Source of the DNA: Ignavibacteria bacterium
GTDB lineage: Bacteria; Bacteroidota; Ignavibacteria; Tepidaquicellales; Tepidaquicellaceae
Assembly (NCBI GenBank): GCA_019694675.1
Contig: JAIBBK010000059.1
Span: 1 to 37,945, forward strand
Direction of reading: 5' to 3'
DNA length: 37,945 nucleotides
A program made the position numbers and the translations under genes. The notes under the pieces were generated by a model. That model made no database searches. It saw nothing but the letters and a program-made list of their open reading frames with translations, and was not told the origin of the DNA. Positions 25,620 to 34,157 of the stretch are shown piece by piece (position 1 is the first letter of the stretch; each line of letters begins with the position of its first letter).

Positions 25620-28600
25620 TTAGGGCCTTATGATGCTGACGAAATTGAATGCATTGTTTTCAGCGATCAAAAGGTCGGTAGCATCAACAAATCCATTTCC
25701 GTCAACATCTGATAAGAAATATCCTGAATAGAACAGGGACGCATCATTGGCAATCTGAAGCAGATCTGTTCCGTCTATCGCATCATCATTGTTCACGTCA
25801 CCGCTGTAGATTGAAGTCACACCCGTCAGACTGACCGTCTGATTGGATCCGTATGCCTGTGCCTGTGATGATGTGAAGTTGTAACTGTTTATTCCTGCCA
25901 GCTTTAATTGTTCACCACCCGCCTTGCTCCATGTTTCAAGCCCGTTCCTGAACTTTGCGATTATGTAGAAATTTCCTGCCGGCACATTCCTGAATTCAAG
26001 GCGTGCCGAGTAATTTACGGAGTCAGTGACAGCGACTGCGGAATCAACAAGATCAAACGGTGAGGCTGTTTGAGCAAGATAGACCTTCAGGGAGTCAGAT
26101 GAATTCATCTGAGTGGAATTATTGAGATAGCCCTCCGGTGCACAGACAATATCCGACAGCAAATGGATCTTCTTGTTAGCGATCCTAATGCTGTCAAGAT
26201 AGAAGTTGTTTCCGTTGCCCGAGACAGCTGTAAATCTGATCCTGTTAACACCCGACGCCAATGCTAACTTCTTCTTCGACCATTGATGAACCAACGGAAA
26301 GAACTCCGTGCTGATTGTTCCTGACGTGTTCATGTTTCCGCCGCTGTAATTTCCCCAATAGCTTTCAACAGTGAAGTAGCTTGCTCCTGCGTTCGTAGAT
26401 GCCTCAAGAATTACAGAATCGGTTCCGCCGTTATTCCTTGGCGCATAGGCCCAGTCAAATTCAAGGCTGTCGCCGTTCACTGTTGCGGGCAGAACAGGAC
26501 TGACCAATGACTGCTTGCTTCCTGCAACTGCTGAATAGTTCGGGAAGTAAGCTGACCCCTTCCCTTTGCCGAAGCTGCTCAGGCCGCTTCTGAGCCAGGC
26601 TGATGAACCGGCAAAGGTGGTTAGACTCCATCCCGCCGGAGGAAACGACGAAGAAGTCAGCGCCTCGTTAAGCTTAATTTCAATTGATCCCAAGAACGGC
26701 GTTACCTGAATTTTCGTGACATCATTTGAGTTGTTCACATCGCCGGTTATGTAAACCGAGTCAATGATCGTATAGGTTGTCCCGTGATTGAAATTCCATG
26801 ACGGAAAAGAGATCAGCGAATCTTTGCCCGCACCGAGCGCGGCAATTGATACCGTGTTGGTTATCCCTGCCTCAACGATCCTCCTTGTAACCGTGAAGCC
26901 GGCGGATGAAAGTCCGTTGTTCCTCACAGTTCCGGATGACTGATACGATGCGTCAGGGAATGTTACGATTCCCGCCGGCCCGGCATCAACAGACGCAACG
27001 TCATTCGGAGCAAATGAAGAAAGCTGGATCTCATATACTCCCCTTCCGTGCGTGCCAATGCGGAGTTTGTTGCTCGCCCTGTGGAAGTCAAGATGCATTG
27101 CGACGGTATTCGGAAGTCCGTTGGCAACCTCAACCCAGTTGTTCCCGTAAGTGTTGCTAACGTAAACGCCAACGTCGGAAGCAACAAATACTGTGGGAGT
27201 AGATATTCCGGGATAATAGATTACTGCATCATTTACCGGGGAGTCGGGCAGGTTTCCGTGAATGCTGAACCAGCTCACACCCGAGTTCGTGGTTTTGTAA
27301 ACTTTCTGCGTTCCAAATCCCGAAAAGGTCAGGACAACAGTGCTTGCCGAATCGGGATGAATGCTTACACTTGTAATTGTCTTTGCCGGCAAACCTGAAG
27401 TGACATTCGCAAAGGTATAACCCCTGTTGGTGGAAATGAAGACGCTTGATCCGGAAGTTGCGAACATCACATTTGGTGACGATCTGCTGATTGCCATTTC
27501 CCTTACAGTGCCCGATGTTCCAGTTGATATTGAGAACCAGCTTGCTCCCCAGTTTGTCGATTTGAATACGCTTTGCCTGGCAGTATAGAATATTCCGGCG
27601 GAATCAGGATGCGACAGAAGCGGCGAGACCCATGAGGCCGAGCCGGAGAGGCCGGAAGTAGCAGAACTGAAACTTGCCCCGCCGTTAGTTGACCGGAACA
27701 CACCGTTGTTTTGTGTCTCACCGAGTATGTAAGCATTGTTGACGGCATGAAAGACAACATCACCTCCGTCACCACCGTATGCTGCGGCCCAGTTCAAAGC
27801 TCCGGTTGTCCTTTGTGTACCGTTGTCCTGTGTGCCTCCGAGTATGTGTGAAGGGTTAGATGGATCTGAAGCTATCCTGTAGAACTGAGTAAGCGTCTGA
27901 TTCGTGTTCAGGTTGGTCCAGTTTGTTCCCCTGTTTGTAGACTTCCATATTCCTCCGTCATTTACACAAAGCATTTGGTTTGGGTCTGAGGGATGGAAAT
28001 CAATATTGTGCTGATCCACATGGACATTACCGCCGCCGTAACCGTTAGTAATATTCGTGAAGTTTGTTCCGCCGTTAGTTGTACGGTAGATATCAACTGT
28101 CCCTACATAAGCATAGTTCGGATCAAAAGGACTCACATGGACATAGAAGTCATACCATGCCTGGCCGCCGTTAAAGTTCTGCGAAGCAGCTATCTGAGAA
28201 AATGTTGCTCCGGAATTGGTTGATTTATAGACTGCCACATTGCTTGAATAAACAGCGGCGTACATGATAGAAGGCGAGGATCTGCTTACTGCAATGTGAT
28301 TTCTGGTTCCCGGTGAAAGAGCGGCACTTGAGAAAAATGAAGCACCGCCGTTCACTGAGATCAGGTATCCCGTTCCGCTGCCAATGGCATAGGCCGAATC
28401 TCCTGTGGGAGTGAACACAACATCATCACATCTGCCGGTGGCCAGTCTCGTCCATGTTTCGCCGGCGTTTATGCTTCTGTACAGTCCGTCAACGCCCATT
28501 GCCGCAAGAAGCTGTGCGGGGTTTCCGGGCCTGATCGCTATTCTCGAACAGTAAGAATTGTTCATAAAGTATCCGGCAAGGTTCTTCCAGGTGTTCCCGC

Positions 28601-29165
28601 CGTCCGTTGACTTCAGCAATCCCCTTCCGTAATAAGAGGCCCCGCTGTAAGTCGCTTCACCGGTACCGAAGTATATTATGTCAGTATCAGTCGGATCAAC
28701 CGCAATGGATCCGCATGAAAGTGAGACTTCGTTATCGCTCATCGGACTCCATGTGTTTCCTCCGTTCACAGATCTCCACAACCCGCCGTAGGCCGCTCCG
28801 GCATAGATAATATTAGGATCAGACGGATCATACTTAACTGAGGTCATTCTTGATGATATGTTGCTGTAGTTGAAGTAGAAGCCTGTTGTCGGACCGAGGC
28901 TCACCCAACTGTCGAAAACACCCTGCATGGAAAACCCCTTTTCATTTCTCATCCTGTCCCTCTGCTGAATTGCCTTGGCATAAGCGTCAGCCGGAATGAA
29001 ATTGAGCGGATACATTCTCTGCTCAAAGAACCACTTCTCACGATGAAATGCCTTCCGGTTCTTAACGGGGTCATCCGCCAGATCATAAGGATTACCGGGA
29101 ATGTAAAGGTCTTGCGCAAATGATGTTGCTGACATCAGGAGAACGAGCAACAGAAGCGGTTTCAT
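25620..29165 (-). CDS. Large secreted BNR/Asp-box propeller protein with choice-of-anchor and dockerin-like modules
   Basis: An 1181-aa protein with a signal peptide (cleavage near TSFAQ, residue 18). Residues about 90-715 contain roughly a dozen Asp-box/BNR repeats of the form S-x-N-x-G-x-T-W (SVNGGNTW, STDGGNTW, SINAGETW, STNRGTNW, STNWGASW, TTNSGVSW), as in sortilin/VPS10-like and sialidase-fold propellers. A CARDB-like domain follows (about 715-820), then a jelly-roll of the choice-of-anchor J/MAM type (about 835-1000), then two dockerin-like calcium loops (DVNNDDAIDGTDLL and DVDGNGFVDATDLL) at the extreme C-terminus. No T9SS sorting domain is present, unlike its secreted neighbours. Sialidase catalytic residues are not apparent; binding or adhesion is more likely. 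Confidence 0.85.
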   Translation of the reverse strand: MKPLLLLVLLMSATSFAQDLYIPGNPYDLADDPVKNRKAFHREKWFFEQRMYPLNFIPADAYAKAIQQRDRMRNEKGFSMQGVFDSWVSLGPTTGFYFNYSNISSRMTSVKYDPSDPNIIYAGAAYGGLWRSVNGGNTWSPMSDNEVSLSCGSIAVDPTDTDIIYFGTGEATYSGASYYGRGLLKSTDGGNTWKNLAGYFMNNSYCSRIAIRPGNPAQLLAAMGVDGLYRSINAGETWTRLATGRCDDVVFTPTGDSAYAIGSGTGYLISVNGGASFFSSAALSPGTRNHIAVSRSSPSIMYAAVYSSNVAVYKSTNSGATFSQIAASQNFNGGQAWYDFYVHVSPFDPNYAYVGTVDIYRTTNGGTNFTNITNGYGGGNVHVDQHNIDFHPSDPNQMLCVNDGGIWKSTNRGTNWTNLNTNQTLTQFYRIASDPSNPSHILGGTQDNGTQRTTGALNWAAAYGGDGGDVVFHAVNNAYILGETQNNGVFRSTNGGASFSSATSGLSGSASWVSPLLSHPDSAGIFYTARQSVFKSTNWGASWFSISTGTSGTVREMAISRSSPNVMFATSGSSVFISTNRGYTFANVTSGLPAKTITSVSIHPDSASTVVLTFSGFGTQKVYKTTNSGVSWFSIHGNLPDSPVNDAVIYYPGISTPTVFVASDVGVYVSNTYGNNWVEVANGLPNTVAMHLDFHRASNKLRIGTHGRGVYEIQLSSFAPNDVASVDAGPAGIVTFPDASYQSSGTVRNNGLSSAGFTVTRRIVEAGITNTVSIAALGAGKDSLISFPSWNFNHGTTYTIIDSVYITGDVNNSNDVTKIQVTPFLGSIEIKLNEALTSSSFPPAGWSLTTFAGSSAWLRSGLSSFGKGKGSAYFPNYSAVAGSKQSLVSPVLPATVNGDSLEFDWAYAPRNNGGTDSVILEASTNAGASYFTVESYWGNYSGGNMNTSGTISTEFFPLVHQWSKKKLALASGVNRIRFTAVSGNGNNFYLDSIRIANKKIHLLSDIVCAPEGYLNNSTQMNSSDSLKVYLAQTASPFDLVDSAVAVTDSVNYSARLEFRNVPAGNFYIIAKFRNGLETWSKAGGEQLKLAGINSYNFTSSQAQAYGSNQTVSLTGVTSIYSGDVNNDDAIDGTDLLQIANDASLFYSGYFLSDVDGNGFVDATDLLIAENNAFNFVSIIRP

Positions 29166-29316
29166 TGATCAGGATTTTGTAGTTTGAGAAAGTTGATGTG
29201 AACAAGATGCATTCTGAAGATGAAATATGAAATGCAAGTCGAATGATAAGTACCGGGTATATGATCTTGCTCAATCCGTTACTGTTCAGTGCCTGAATTA
29301 CCGCACTAAAGAAGAA

Positions 29317-29340
29317 CGCCGCAAGAACATTCCTGCGGCG
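29317..29340 (-). terminator. Intrinsic terminator after the porin-like gene
   Basis: Stem CGCCGCA / TGCGGCG around a 10-base loop, about 30 bases past the stop of the porin-like gene. On the - strand it is followed by TTCTTCTTTAG, a moderately U-rich tract. The rest of 29166-29316 shows no gene and probably holds the promoter of the BNR-repeat gene. Confidence 0.6.
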
Positions 29341-29369
29341 CATCCTTAAATACTGTTAGATCTGAAATA

Positions 29370-30482
29370 TTACTGTGGCAGTCCGAAATATGCAAAGGTG
29401 AATCTTGCAACTATGTCGGGTTTCCTTTCCACCGCCCCTGTAGTTCTCTTATCGGAATATGAATTGAACCAAATGTTTGGCATCAGGTGAATGTTGCTCA
29501 CCGGCATGAAGTCAATACCGGCCGTTACAAAATTCTCCCTGTAGTATGAGTTTATCGAAGAATATGTTCGTCCGTCTTCGTAGTCAGTGTCGTTGTCAAA
29601 ATAATCATACCTGGCAAACGCCTTCAGCTTGCCTTTTATAAGTGAGCCGTTCACAAATGCAGAAACTCCGAACGGCACGATTGCCGCATTGTTGTTGTAA
29701 TAGTTGTTCTGCTGTTGCCGAACAACTTCAACGCCTGCGGACATGCTTTCGGATACATATCCTAAAAATCCCTTGGCTGTCCATCGGGATTTGTCAACCG
29801 GCTCGAAGAAGCAGTCCGAGTAAGCCTCAACGATTATCTTCTTATCTGCGAATCTTCCTATCAGGCTTCCGTAAACCTTCTTTGTCTTGTTTGAAAGGAT
29901 CTTGTTGCCAATGCCGTTTCCAAACATTACAGTGTAACCAAGCTCTCCGCTCTTTGTGAATGTGCCGGCCATCACCACGCCAAAATCAGTTGAAGGGCCA
30001 AGACCTCGCATATCAATAATGGTCTTTTCAATTGACCTGTATCCCCATGTTGGCTCACTGGTCAGGCTGTACGTGGGAGTAGGAGAGAGTCCGGCAAATA
30101 TTACAGAATTCGGCACAACCTCTTTGAACGAAATGTTTGCAAGCTTTACAAAAAATGATCTTTCGTTGGTTGTGGTTGAAACTGCGTCGTTTCCTTCAAT
30201 GGCAACGGTTCCTGTTATCAATGGCGTAAAATGATATCTTACCCATAGCTTTGCCCTCCGCAAAGCAAATCCCGAATAGTCCTTTTTTGTCCTGGCGTAT
30301 TCGGTAACTCCGCTGTAGATCGTATCGCCCTGTACTTTGTAAAAGTAATCAGCAAACAGATTGCCGTCAAATGCCCAGTACGGTTTGAACTTCTCTTTGT
30401 CCTGTGCATTTGATACATCATTTGAAAACATTACCAGCAGCAGTGCCATAAAGCTTAGCAATATCTTAAGCCCCTGTCTCAT
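29370..30482 (-). CDS. Outer-membrane porin-like beta-barrel protein
   Basis: About 370 aa from an ATG that places a normal signal peptide first (MRQGLKILLSFMALLLVMFSN, cleavage near SNAQ). An upstream ATG at 30512 would add ten residues and leave almost no leader after the preceding terminator. The mature protein alternates like a 16-18-strand barrel: FALRRAKLWVRYHFTPLITGTVAIEG near the N-terminus is typical of phosphate-selective-porin O/P-like proteins of Bacteroidota. It ends in RFTFAYFGLPQ. It should form a passive channel in the outer membrane; the solute is unknown. It is flanked by terminators on both sides, so it is probably a single-gene unit. Confidence 0.75.
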   Translation of the reverse strand: MRQGLKILLSFMALLLVMFSNDVSNAQDKEKFKPYWAFDGNLFADYFYKVQGDTIYSGVTEYARTKKDYSGFALRRAKLWVRYHFTPLITGTVAIEGNDAVSTTTNERSFFVKLANISFKEVVPNSVIFAGLSPTPTYSLTSEPTWGYRSIEKTIIDMRGLGPSTDFGVVMAGTFTKSGELGYTVMFGNGIGNKILSNKTKKVYGSLIGRFADKKIIVEAYSDCFFEPVDKSRWTAKGFLGYVSESMSAGVEVVRQQQNNYYNNNAAIVPFGVSAFVNGSLIKGKLKAFARYDYFDNDTDYEDGRTYSSINSYYRENFVTAGIDFMPVSNIHLMPNIWFNSYSDKRTTGAVERKPDIVARFTFAYFGLPQ

Positions 30483-30535
30483 TCCGGGCAATTTTTCCGA
30501 ATAAAGAATCATTTCAGGTCTGGCTTTATTTTAAC

Positions 30536-30564
30536 AAAAAGCCCCTGCAAGTTACTGCAGGGGC
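30536..30564 (-). terminator. Intrinsic terminator of asnA
   Basis: A 9-bp perfect stem, GCCCCTGCA / TGCAGGGGC (30541-30549 and 30556-30564), with loop AGTTAC. It lies 23 bases after the asnA stop on the - strand and is followed by TTTTTGTT. This is a strong canonical terminator separating asnA from the porin-like gene. Confidence 0.9.
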
Positions 30565-30587
30565 CGGTTGATTATTCTTCTTATGAT

Positions 30588-31721
30588 CTACTCAAGCACA
30601 TGTATGTTCTTGGCTGCACAGATTTCCTTCAGCTTCTTCGGCCAAACTGTTACGCTCACTTCACCAAGGTGCGCTTTTCTGAGCAACAGCATCAATGTCC
30701 TTGACTGTCCGATTCCTCCGCCTACGCTAAGCGGCAGAATATTGTTCAGAATTCCGCTGTGATAAGGAGTGCCCATAAGATCAAGCTGATTCGACATCTC
30801 AAGCTGCATCTTAAGAGTCTCAGCATTTACCCTTATTCCCATGGAGGAGAGTTCATGCCTTCTCTTTGTGACAAAATTCCAAACAAGTATGTCTCCGTTA
30901 ATTCCGTGTCCGGTCTTTCCGTCGGGCATTTTCGTTTCAGTTACCCAGTCGTCATAATCTGCGGCGCGCATCTCATGCGGATAGCCGTCCGCAAGCGGCC
31001 AGCCGATTCCGATGATGAACACTGCCGGATACTTCTGAAGGATGGCCGTTTCTCTTTGTTTTCTCGGAAGATCCGGGAACATCTCGAGGATCTCCTCTGC
31101 ATGAAGGAACACCAGCTCTTCAGGCAGGTTTGGGACTTTCGGATCCTTAAGAGCCGGGAATCTTTCCTGTGCATAAAGCTCGGCTTCTCTCAGGACCTTC
31201 CATATCTTTCTCACAGTGTCTTTGAGGTAGTTGAGATTCCTGTCTTCGGCTGTTATAACTTTTTCCCAGTCCCACTGATCCACATAGGAACTGTGGTCGT
31301 GATCCAGAAAATAATCCTTTCTTACAGCTCTCATGTCAGTGCAAATCCCTTCACCAGGCTTCATGTCGAACTGCTTCAGCGCAACTCTTTTCCACTTGGT
31401 TGCGGCCTGCACTACCTGCGCATCCACAGGGTTCTTTCCCCTGTCATTGCTGATGTGGAATGCAACGGGCGTTCTTGATCCGTCGCGGTCCAGCATATCG
31501 TTGACGCCGCTTTCGTTGTCAACAATAAGCGGAACTTCAACCATCATAAGATTGAGTTCCTTGCAAAGATTTTTCTCTATGAACTGCTTGACTTCATAGA
31601 CTGCTATCTGCGTGTCTCTCTTGTTTAGGAGCGAATTGTAATTGTCGGGGAGGATCTTCTCGACTTCTTCATAAGTTCCTATTCCGGGACCCGCTAAGTC
31701 TGCTTTCTTGTCTGCAATCAT
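30588..31721 (-). CDS. asnA: Aspartate--ammonia ligase (asparagine synthetase A)
   Basis: A 377-aa protein with a class II aminoacyl-tRNA-synthetase-like core. It matches AsnA throughout: LNLMMVEVPLIVDNESGVNDML, ATKWKRVALKQFDMKPGEGI, SSYVDQWDWEKVI, AVFIIGIGWPLADGYPHEMRAADYDDW, GINGDILVWN, ELSSMGIRV and GGGIGQSR (motif 3, ATP binding). It makes asparagine from aspartate, ammonia and ATP in the cytoplasm. It is about 45 residues longer than the E. coli enzyme (330), mainly from a longer N-terminus (residues 1-35) and small insertions. Two perfect dyads lie upstream in the 147-bp gap, suggesting it is transcriptionally controlled. It ends in a strong terminator. Confidence 0.96.
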   Translation of the reverse strand: MIADKKADLAGPGIGTYEEVEKILPDNYNSLLNKRDTQIAVYEVKQFIEKNLCKELNLMMVEVPLIVDNESGVNDMLDRDGSRTPVAFHISNDRGKNPVDAQVVQAATKWKRVALKQFDMKPGEGICTDMRAVRKDYFLDHDHSSYVDQWDWEKVITAEDRNLNYLKDTVRKIWKVLREAELYAQERFPALKDPKVPNLPEELVFLHAEEILEMFPDLPRKQRETAILQKYPAVFIIGIGWPLADGYPHEMRAADYDDWVTETKMPDGKTGHGINGDILVWNFVTKRRHELSSMGIRVNAETLKMQLEMSNQLDLMGTPYHSGILNNILPLSVGGGIGQSRTLMLLLRKAHLGEVSVTVWPKKLKEICAAKNIHVLE

Positions 31722-31745
31722 CTCAGTACTTGTTTTGTTTGTTTG

Positions 31746-31762
31746 ATTTTACACTGTAAAAT
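31746..31762. promoter_or_regulatory. Perfect 17-bp dyad upstream of asnA (proximal)
   Basis: ATTTTACA-C-TGTAAAAT, an uninterrupted inverted repeat centred on one base, lies 25 bases upstream of the asnA ATG. It sits where a core promoter or transcription start would fall, so binding there would repress. The cognate factor is unknown. Confidence 0.45.
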
Positions 31763-31785
31763 TAGACAAATTGTAACAAACGAAT

Positions 31786-31801
31786 TATGACTTAAGTCAT
31801 A
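31786..31801. promoter_or_regulatory. Perfect 16-bp dyad upstream of asnA (distal)
   Basis: TATGACTTAAGTCATA, a perfect palindrome 65-80 bases upstream of the asnA ATG. The half-site ATGACTT differs from that of the proximal dyad, so two different regulators or a regulator plus activator are possible. Between this dyad and the cca stop at 31869 I see no convincing terminator. Confidence 0.45.
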
Positions 31802-31868
31802 CTTTGAAAATTTTTTTCGGGAAGGATCCTTGCGGCTCCCTGGGTCTGCCCGGCTTTCTCAGCAGATG

Positions 31869-33290
31869 TCAGTCTTTGGAAGGCACCGAAATAACTTCAT
31901 CCTTGATCTGATACAGGTACTTCAATGCATCTTCATATTCATTAGGGATCAGGCCGTCGAGTATTGCATCTTCAATCCGCTTTTTCAGCATTCCGACGGT
32001 CCTGGAAGGGCGAAGGCCGCAGATCTTCATGATCTCCTCCCCCCTTACCGGTGACTGGAAGTTTCTCAGCTTGTCCTTTTCAGCAACTTCGATCACACGT
32101 TTCTCCACTATCCCGAAGTTCTTTAGATACTTCTCCACTTTTTTGGGATTCTTCGAGGTTATGTCAGCCCTGCAGAGTTTAAGCAAGTCTTCCAGATCCT
32201 CACCTGCATCAGCGGCAAGCCGCCTTATTGCGGAATCGGTAACTTCTTCCTTGGCAAGCGGAATCGGCCTGAGATGCATCCTGACAAGCTTTTCAACATA
32301 GGGAAGTTTGTTCATGGGCAGTCTCATTCTCCTGAATAAGGAATTCATCATGCGTGCTCCCATTTCCTCATGTCCGTGAAAGGTCCATCCCTCCCCTTCT
32401 ACAAACTTCTTGGTCATGGGCTTTGCGATGTCATGCACAAGCGCGGCAAACCTCAGCCATATATCGTCAGTCACAGCCGCTATATTGTCAACAACTGTGA
32501 GCGTGTGACGGAATACATCCTTGTGATGATATTCCTGCTTCTGTTCAACTCCCTCCAGTCCTGAGATCTCGGGAAACACATGATCCATAACTCCGGAAAG
32601 GAACATCAGACTGAGGCCTGTTGAAGGCTTTGGAGTGTCAAGTATCAGCAGGAATTCATTTGTGATCCTCTCCTGTGATACAACTCCCTCACTTAGCCTG
32701 TGCGCCATTTTGTTCATTGCCTTGAGCGCGTCCGGGTCAATGTTGAATCCGAAGCGCGAAGCAAATCTGAGAGCACGCATAATTCTCAGCGGATCGTCCT
32801 CAAATGTCTTTTCGGGATCAAGAGGAGTGCGCAATGTGCGCGCTTCAAGATCTTTAAGACCGCCAAACAGGTCAGTGATCTTCCCGAAGCTCTTTTTGTT
32901 AAGGGAAACTGCAAGAGCATTTACGGTGAAGTCTCTGCGGGACAGATCCTCTTCCAGAGTTGCTGTTTCAATTTCAGGATTTCTTGAATCCTTCCTGTAA
33001 CTTTCCTTCCGGGCCGAGGCAAACTCTGTCTTCATACCGTCAATCATTACGAGCGCTGTCCCGAAATTCCTGTAAACAGCTTCTGGTTTCTTGCCGTATT
33101 CAAGCGCTACTGCCTCCGCAAATGAAGTACCGTCACCAACCACCATCACGTCTATCTCTTCTGCCTCTTTCCCGAGCAATGCATCTCTTACATATCCTCC
33201 CACTACATAGGCCTCGGTATTCTCCCGGTCTGCAAGCTTTCCGATGTTGATCAGAACCGGGTTCTCTATTTTCAGTTTCCTGTTTGGCAT
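31869..33290 (-). CDS. cca: CCA tRNA nucleotidyltransferase / poly(A) polymerase family protein with HD domain
   Basis: A 473-aa class II nucleotidyltransferase. Residues 28-40 carry the head motif YVVGGYVRDALLG; EIDVMVV at 45-51 is the metal-binding DxD position, here with Glu in place of the first Asp. The template region includes RRDFTVNALAV and DPLRIMRALRFASRFGF. An HD domain follows at about 260-350 (HHKDVFRHTLTVVD, ALVHDIAKP). It should add CCA to tRNA 3' ends; HD-containing members may also have phosphohydrolase activity. The tRNA-Leu in this window lacks encoded CCA, consistent with need for such an enzyme. Its ATG directly follows the TGA of the metallophosphoesterase gene. Confidence 0.9.
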   Translation of the reverse strand: MPNRKLKIENPVLINIGKLADRENTEAYVVGGYVRDALLGKEAEEIDVMVVGDGTSFAEAVALEYGKKPEAVYRNFGTALVMIDGMKTEFASARKESYRKDSRNPEIETATLEEDLSRRDFTVNALAVSLNKKSFGKITDLFGGLKDLEARTLRTPLDPEKTFEDDPLRIMRALRFASRFGFNIDPDALKAMNKMAHRLSEGVVSQERITNEFLLILDTPKPSTGLSLMFLSGVMDHVFPEISGLEGVEQKQEYHHKDVFRHTLTVVDNIAAVTDDIWLRFAALVHDIAKPMTKKFVEGEGWTFHGHEEMGARMMNSLFRRMRLPMNKLPYVEKLVRMHLRPIPLAKEEVTDSAIRRLAADAGEDLEDLLKLCRADITSKNPKKVEKYLKNFGIVEKRVIEVAEKDKLRNFQSPVRGEEIMKICGLRPSRTVGMLKKRIEDAILDGLIPNEYEDALKYLYQIKDEVISVPSKD

Positions 33291-34157
33291 TCAGATGGTG
33301 ACTGTCCGGATCGTGATGCTCTCTTCTTCATCCTCTTCCTCCGGGATTGAAATGATGTTATACTTTCTTGTACTGTCATCAGAGATCGGTATCATGCATG
33401 CTGAGCTGTTGACAAACGTGATGCCTTCCCTTACATAAACAGAATTGTGATGCGTGTGTCCGTGCAGTACAATTTCCACTCCGCCTTTTCTGAGCGCTTT
33501 CAGGAACTTCCTGGGATTGTGAAATTTCATCTTGTATGAAATGGCATCTATCCATGCGGCATGGGCGGGATAGTCCGCAACGTCCTCAGGTTTACTGAAA
33601 TGATGGTGTATGAGGACGATCTTTGTCTTGTCTTTCAGATCGTCGCTTTCAAGGATGTCCTCGAGTTCATTGAGTTTGTCCTTTGAGATGCCGCCGTTAG
33701 AGCCTTCAGGATTCTCATCAGGCGACCAACCGATCATGGAATTGATCCCTATCAGCGCAGTTTTGCCGAGTACCTTTACAAAAGGAAATGCCGGAACGTC
33801 TTCAAATGCATCCGAGAAAACGTCAAGGAACTGCGATTCAGTCTTCTTAATGTCAGTGTTTTTGCAGATCAGCGGAAATCTGAATGAATCTATTCCCGGA
33901 GGAGCCCCGCCGTATATGTCGTGATTGCCTGGTACAACGCTCAACTTGCCCGGTGAAGCAAGTGAGAAGTGAGCGAATATCTCTCTTGCATATGCAAGGT
34001 CTTCCCGTACAGGATTTTCGGCTATGTCACCTGTAACGGCAATATGACTGCATTCTCTTTCAATGATATCTTCCAGCAGCTTCAGGAGAAGTTCTCCCCG
34101 GCCCTTGCTGTCGTCTAGACCAAGATGCAGATCCGATATGTGGGCAATTTTATACAT
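33291..34157 (-). CDS. Calcineurin-like metallophosphoesterase
   Basis: A 288-aa protein with all metallophosphoesterase motifs: DLHLG (D9, H11), TGDIAE (D44), PGNHD (N78, H79), HHH at 184-186 and GHTHH (H234, H236). These coordinate two metals and hydrolyse phosphomonoesters or diesters; relatives include cyclic-nucleotide phosphodiesterases, UDP-diacylglucosamine hydrolases and nucleases, and I cannot choose among them. The C-terminus has an acidic run (EEEDEEES). It shares one base with the upstream oxidoreductase stop (TGATG) and abuts the cca start, so the three are one translational unit. Confidence 0.9.
   Translation of the reverse strand: MYKIAHISDLHLGLDDSKGRGELLLKLLEDIIERECSHIAVTGDIAENPVREDLAYAREIFAHFSLASPGKLSVVPGNHDIYGGAPPGIDSFRFPLICKNTDIKKTESQFLDVFSDAFEDVPAFPFVKVLGKTALIGINSMIGWSPDENPEGSNGGISKDKLNELEDILESDDLKDKTKIVLIHHHFSKPEDVADYPAHAAWIDAISYKMKFHNPRKFLKALRKGGVEIVLHGHTHHNSVYVREGITFVNSSACMIPISDDSTRKYNIISIPEEEDEEESITIRTVTI

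Noticed and set aside
29092..29343. 83-aa - strand frame upstream of the BNR-repeat gene
   Set aside because: It overlaps the signal-peptide region of that gene in another frame and runs through the terminator at 29317-29340, with no family resemblance.
30759..31478. 239-aa open frame on the + strand opposite asnA
   Set aside because: It is fully antisense to a clearly identified asnA, and its translation resembles no protein.
31801..31868. Possible terminator after cca (AAGGATCCTT with GGGA/TCCC flanks)
   Set aside because: The stem is short and imperfect and no T-run follows in the - strand direction.
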